Assembly: GCA_038109305.1 (NCBI GenBank)
Contig: JAYNIR010000001.1
Location: 62,001 to 126,000, forward strand
DNA length: 64,000 bases
Direction of reading: 5' to 3'
From: UBA1479 sp038109305
Lineage (GTDB): Bacteria; Pseudomonadota; Alphaproteobacteria; Rhodospirillales; Casp-alpha2
In this document: positions 61,045 to 64,000 of the stretch, piece after piece
Layout of the letters: every line of letters starts with the position of its first letter
Position numbering within the stretch: position 1 is the first letter of the stretch
Notes under the pieces: model-generated
Database searches by the model: none
The model's input: the letters and a program-made list of their open reading frames with translations, nothing else
What the model was told of the DNA's origin: nothing
Program-made: the position numbers and the translations under genes

Positions 61045-61677
61045 CTAGCCGTCGACCCCCATGCCGCGGACGAAATCGAGCAACCCGGTCTGACGTTCCT
61101 TGTTGAGCCGTTCGGCTTTGAGAACCGCCTTCACGCTGTCGACGGCGCGGTCCAGATCATCGTTGACGATGATGTAGTCGTATTCTTCGTAATGGCTCAC
61201 TTCCGATTTGGCGCGCGCCATCCGCCCGGCGACCACGTCTTCCGAATCGGATCCGCGCCCGCGCAGACGTTTGTCCAGCTCTTCGATCGACGGCGGCAGA
61301 ATGAATACGCTGACCAAGTGTTCGCGTGCGTTTTCGCGAAGCTTCCGCGTGCCCTGCCAGTCGACGTCGAACAATACGTCCTTGCCCGACTGCAACGCAT
61401 CCCACACCGGCTTTTTCGGCGTGCCGTAGGAATTGTTGAACACCGTCGCGTGTTCGAGAAATTCGCCGGCTGCAACCATGCGGTCGAACGTCGCCTTGTC
61501 GTAGAAATAATAATCCTTGCCGTCGACCTCGCCCGGCCGCATGGGACGCGTCGTCGCCGAAACGGACATGACGATGCCGTCTTCCTCGGCCAGTAACCGC
61601 CTGGAAATAGTGGTCTTTCCGGCGCCCGACGGCGACGACAGCACCAGCATCATGCCGCGCCTGGAAATACTCACCAT
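61045..61677 (-). CDS. gmk: guanylate kinase
   Basis: A 210-residue enzyme that phosphorylates GMP to GDP. The P-loop is SSPSGAGKTT at residues 14-23. SATTRPMRPGEVDGKDYYF is the GMP-binding region with its two Arg and Tyr, and VDWQGTRKLRE marks the CORE/LID boundary. It lies downstream of yicC on the same strand, the usual yicC-gmk pairing. The start at 61677 gives a five-residue lead before the fold. Confidence 0.96.
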   Translation of the reverse strand: MVSISRRGMMLVLSSPSGAGKTTISRRLLAEEDGIVMSVSATTRPMRPGEVDGKDYYFYDKATFDRMVAAGEFLEHATVFNNSYGTPKKPVWDALQSGKDVLFDVDWQGTRKLRENAREHLVSVFILPPSIEELDKRLRGRGSDSEDVVAGRMARAKSEVSHYEEYDYIIVNDDLDRAVDSVKAVLKAERLNKERQTGLLDFVRGMGVDG

Positions 61678-61735
61678 GAGGTTGTTTTCCTTTTCTCGTC
61701 CGCCCTGCCCGCGGGTGACATGCTGCTCTCACTGC

Positions 61736-62629
61736 TCATTCGACATTCTGTACTTGTTCGCGCATCTGGTCGATGACGGTTTTCAGTTCGATGCCCAGGT
61801 TGGTCAGATCCGTATCGGCCGATTTCGAACACAGCGTGTTGGCCTCGCGGTTGAATTCCTGACAAAGAAAATCGAATCGCCGGCCAATGGGCCCGTCGGT
61901 TTTTCCCAAGAGGTCACCCGCCGCCGCCACGTGGGCGGTCAGCCGGTCAAGTTCCTCGCGGATGTCCGCCTTGGTAATCAGCACGGCCGCTTCCTGGACA
62001 AGGCGCTCTTCCGGCAATCCCGCGTTGTCGGCGATCAGCGCCTGAACCTGGTCGTTGAGACGCCGGCGAATGGCGTCCGGCTGCGCCGCCGCCGTGGCGC
62101 CGGCCTTTACGGTCAGGTCGGTGATCAGCGTCAGTTGGCCGTTCAACACCGACTCGAGACGGGCGCCTTCTTCCGCCCGCATATGGGCCAACTGGGCAAG
62201 CGCTTTGTCCAGGTCCTTAAGCATGGCGGCGGTGACCGTGTCGAACGTTTCCTCGACGCCGGCGTCTTCAACCGGTTCGATCACGCCGCGAAGCCCCAGA
62301 ATGCCGTCGAGCCGGGGCGGAGCGGCGTCCGGCGCCTCGTCTTTCAGCCGTTTGAGCCGATCGAGGATTTCGCCCAAAAACGCCTCGTTGATGCGATAGG
62401 CGCCGCCGCCGGTTTCCCGCCGAGCGGTCAGATTCACGGTGATGCTGCCGCGTTTGAACTTATCCGCGACGCGTTTGCGGACTTCCGGATCAAGCGCCTC
62501 GAACCCATAAGGCGGGCGGAACCGCGAATCAAGGCCCTTGGCATTGACGCTGCGCAATTCCCACACCCAGGTGTGGGCGTCCAGCGCGCCCTCGGCGCGG
62601 GCGAAACCGGTCATCGATTGAATCGGCAA
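61736..62629 (-). CDS. yicC: YicC family endoribonuclease
   Basis: A 297-residue YicC protein. The N-terminus SMTGFARAEGALDAHTWVWE and RSVNAKGLDSRFRPPYGFE are conserved, and the C-terminal FDFLCQEFNREANTLCSKSAD is the DUF1732 signature. YicC proteins are RNA endonucleases involved in turnover of RNAs such as small RNAs in E. coli; the substrate here is unknown. It is located 58 bases upstream of gmk. The gene is divergent from the TPR gene. Confidence 0.93.
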   Translation of the reverse strand: MPIQSMTGFARAEGALDAHTWVWELRSVNAKGLDSRFRPPYGFEALDPEVRKRVADKFKRGSITVNLTARRETGGGAYRINEAFLGEILDRLKRLKDEAPDAAPPRLDGILGLRGVIEPVEDAGVEETFDTVTAAMLKDLDKALAQLAHMRAEEGARLESVLNGQLTLITDLTVKAGATAAAQPDAIRRRLNDQVQALIADNAGLPEERLVQEAAVLITKADIREELDRLTAHVAAAGDLLGKTDGPIGRRFDFLCQEFNREANTLCSKSADTDLTNLGIELKTVIDQMREQVQNVE

Positions 62630-62752
62630 AAGCAGTCTCCTAATGTGCGAGGGCTTTTATACTGTCCCTGCGGACCTGCAACAAGCGAGCCGCGCGCGGG
62701 GACGACGAGCGTATTGGCTGGCAACCGTGAACCGCGTAGTATTTTCCCGCGC

Positions 62753-64000
62753 GTGAAAAGGCCGCTCAAGGCCCAGGACCTTTTAATATTGAACACTTTG
62801 CAACAGGCATTTTCGCATCACCAGTCCGGTGACCTCCCGTCGGCCGTCCGGCTGTACCGGGATTTTCTCCAAACCCGGCCCGATCATGCCGACGCGCTGC
62901 ACCTTTTGGGAATCGCCCTGACGCAAAGCGGCCGCGGCGACGAAGCCTGTGAAGCCCTTACCCGCGCGGTCGAACTGAACCCGCAAAACCCGGATTACCT
63001 GAATAATCTGGGTCTGTTGCTTTATTACCGGCGCGATTATGACGAAGCCCGCGCGCGGCTTGAGGCCGCACTCGCGATCAGCCCGGATTCCGCCGACGCG
63101 CTGAACAACCTGGGCATGACGCTGCAGAAACTGAACAAGACGGCGGAGGCCGTCGAATGCTTCACCCGTTCGCTGGAATTCGATCCGTCGAACTGGGAAA
63201 CGCTACATAATTTGGGCGGCGCCTATCAAGCCGCGGGCCGGTTGGAAGATGCCCGCCGCGCGTTTCTGGAAAGCCTGCGCTTGAATGCGGACAACGTGAA
63301 CGGCCTGACCAACTTGGCGATGATCCAATTCGCGCTTAACGATCCCGCCCAGGGATTCGATTGTTGCTGGAAGGCGATCAGGAAGCAGCCGGATTTTTTC
63401 GACGCCCATAAACTGTTCTACGACATGCGCGTCGCCGGGCAGGGCGGTGAGGATGCGTTCGAGTCTTTTCGCTGGGCCTGCGACGCCCACCCGGACAAAG
63501 CGTCCGTTCACCGGCAGTTCGGCGATATATATGCGTTTTTGGATCGGTTCGCCGAAGCCGAGCCTTGGCTTCGGAAAGCCGTCGAAATCGCACCGGACGA
63601 TATAAACTGCCTTTCGTCCTTGGGATGGTATTGCGCCAACATAGGCAAGCACGACGAAGCCGGCCGGCTGCTCGCGAAAGCGGCGGCGATGGAACCGGAC
63701 GATCCACAGATTCGCCATCGCTACGGACAGGCCCTTTTGCAGGGGGGCCGCTTCGCGGACGCCGTCGGTCAGTTGGAAATCGCCCATAACCTGAGACCCC
63801 GGATCAACGGCATCCTCGCAGATATGATCACCGCAATGCACGAGACGGATGACCCGCGGCTCGCGGACTGGCTGGATTACGACCGGGACGTGGTTCCCCG
63901 ACTGGTCGACGTGCCGGCGGGGTACGGCTCGCTCGGTGACTTTAACGAGGCTCTACACGCGGAACTTGAACCGCGTCACGGCGACAAGGCCGCGCCGAGC
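62753..64000 (+). CDS. TPR protein, probably linked to a 2-oxoglutarate oxygenase domain (cut by window edge)
   Basis: A 416-codon open frame running off the right edge. At least eight tetratricopeptide repeats are visible, e.g. ADALHLLGIALTQSGRGDEA, PDYLNNLGLLLYYRRDYDEA and PDSADALNNLGMTLQKLNKT. The last visible segment (YGSLGDFNEALHAELE) matches the start of the 2OG-Fe(II) oxygenase domain (PF13759 type) that follows TPRs in related proteins, but that domain lies outside. The GTG at 62753 begins a good amphipathic helix (LKAQDLLILNTLQQAF); no strong ribosome-binding site is seen. Confidence 0.8.
   Translation, partial: MKRPLKAQDLLILNTLQQAFSHHQSGDLPSAVRLYRDFLQTRPDHADALHLLGIALTQSGRGDEACEALTRAVELNPQNPDYLNNLGLLLYYRRDYDEARARLEAALAISPDSADALNNLGMTLQKLNKTAEAVECFTRSLEFDPSNWETLHNLGGAYQAAGRLEDARRAFLESLRLNADNVNGLTNLAMIQFALNDPAQGFDCCWKAIRKQPDFFDAHKLFYDMRVAGQGGEDAFESFRWACDAHPDKASVHRQFGDIYAFLDRFAEAEPWLRKAVEIAPDDINCLSSLGWYCANIGKHDEAGRLLAKAAAMEPDDPQIRHRYGQALLQGGRFADAVGQLEIAHNLRPRINGILADMITAMHETDDPRLADWLDYDRDVVPRLVDVPAGYGSLGDFNEALHAELEPRHGDKAAPS

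Noticed and set aside
1..64000. Prophage, integrative element, CRISPR array or restriction system
   Set aside because: No integrase, transposase, cas, methylase, or regularly spaced repeats are visible; gene content is chromosomal throughout.

Overview
The window looks like chromosome from an alphaproteobacterium, most likely a Rhodospirillales-type organism. The supporting evidence is an HdaA-type DnaA regulator beside ppk and ppx, an OxyR with its Cys pair, the block lptF-lptG-lptD-surA-pdxA-rsmA followed by convergent gmk and yicC, very frequent 4-bp ATGA/GTGA start-stop overlaps, and high GC throughout. I see no phage, transposase, CRISPR array, rRNA or tRNA. This is mostly core chromosome with some catabolic and transport genes, plus several genes that appear to be decaying.

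Layout. 1-5.2 kb: the 5' end of aspS (leftward), an unrecognised broken gene, a queuosine-precursor transporter, an enoyl-CoA hydratase, a NIPSNAP protein, RNase D and a GST. 5.2-12.9 kb: a leftward series reading DUF2066 protein, AI-2E-type permease, hdaA, an atypical SDR, ppk and ppx (polyphosphate synthesis and breakdown). 13-16.3 kb: purM-purN, convergent ndk, and oxyR with a clean upstream dyad. 16.3-16.9 kb is a 600-bp non-coding stretch with strong inverted repeats. 16.9-24 kb: a three-gene coupled set (ABC-F ATPase, BtuF-like protein, MFS), a small membrane protein followed in frame by a Lys-rich tail, a GMC oxidoreductase and a TerC protein. 24.2-32.5 kb: a TauD dioxygenase facing a leftward run of pepA, holC, cyclase, CaiB/BaiF CoA-transferase, CitE-like lyase and secreted metallo-beta-lactamase-fold hydrolase, with a class II aldolase beyond. 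32.6-35.4 kb: a complete AmmeMemoRadiSam locus, with the radical-SAM gene divergent from a Memo-AMMECR1 fusion. 35.5-44.2 kb: cysQ, sua5 and an exonuclease (coupled), a divergent MFS/AraC pair, TauE, another MFS, an ArsC-like protein and yaaA. 44.4-53.1 kb: chrA, a D-threonine-aldolase-type enzyme, an AsmA-like protein, a DUF2061 protein, a D-aminoacylase and an acyl-CoA dehydrogenase, interspersed with three broken genes (rhodanese, PAS, GST). 53.3-64 kb: the LPS-export, outer-membrane folding, PdxA and RsmA operon, gmk, yicC, and a TPR protein cut by the window end.

Main points of interest: the AmmeMemoRadiSam locus, whose biochemical role is still unclear; an apparently uncharacterised CoA-dependent acid catabolic operon; a cluster of reading frames interrupted by single in-frame stops or frameshifts; and several precise inverted repeats before oxyR, ppk, purM, pepA and the ABC-F gene. 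All calls come from reading the sequence by eye. No database search or structure prediction was run.
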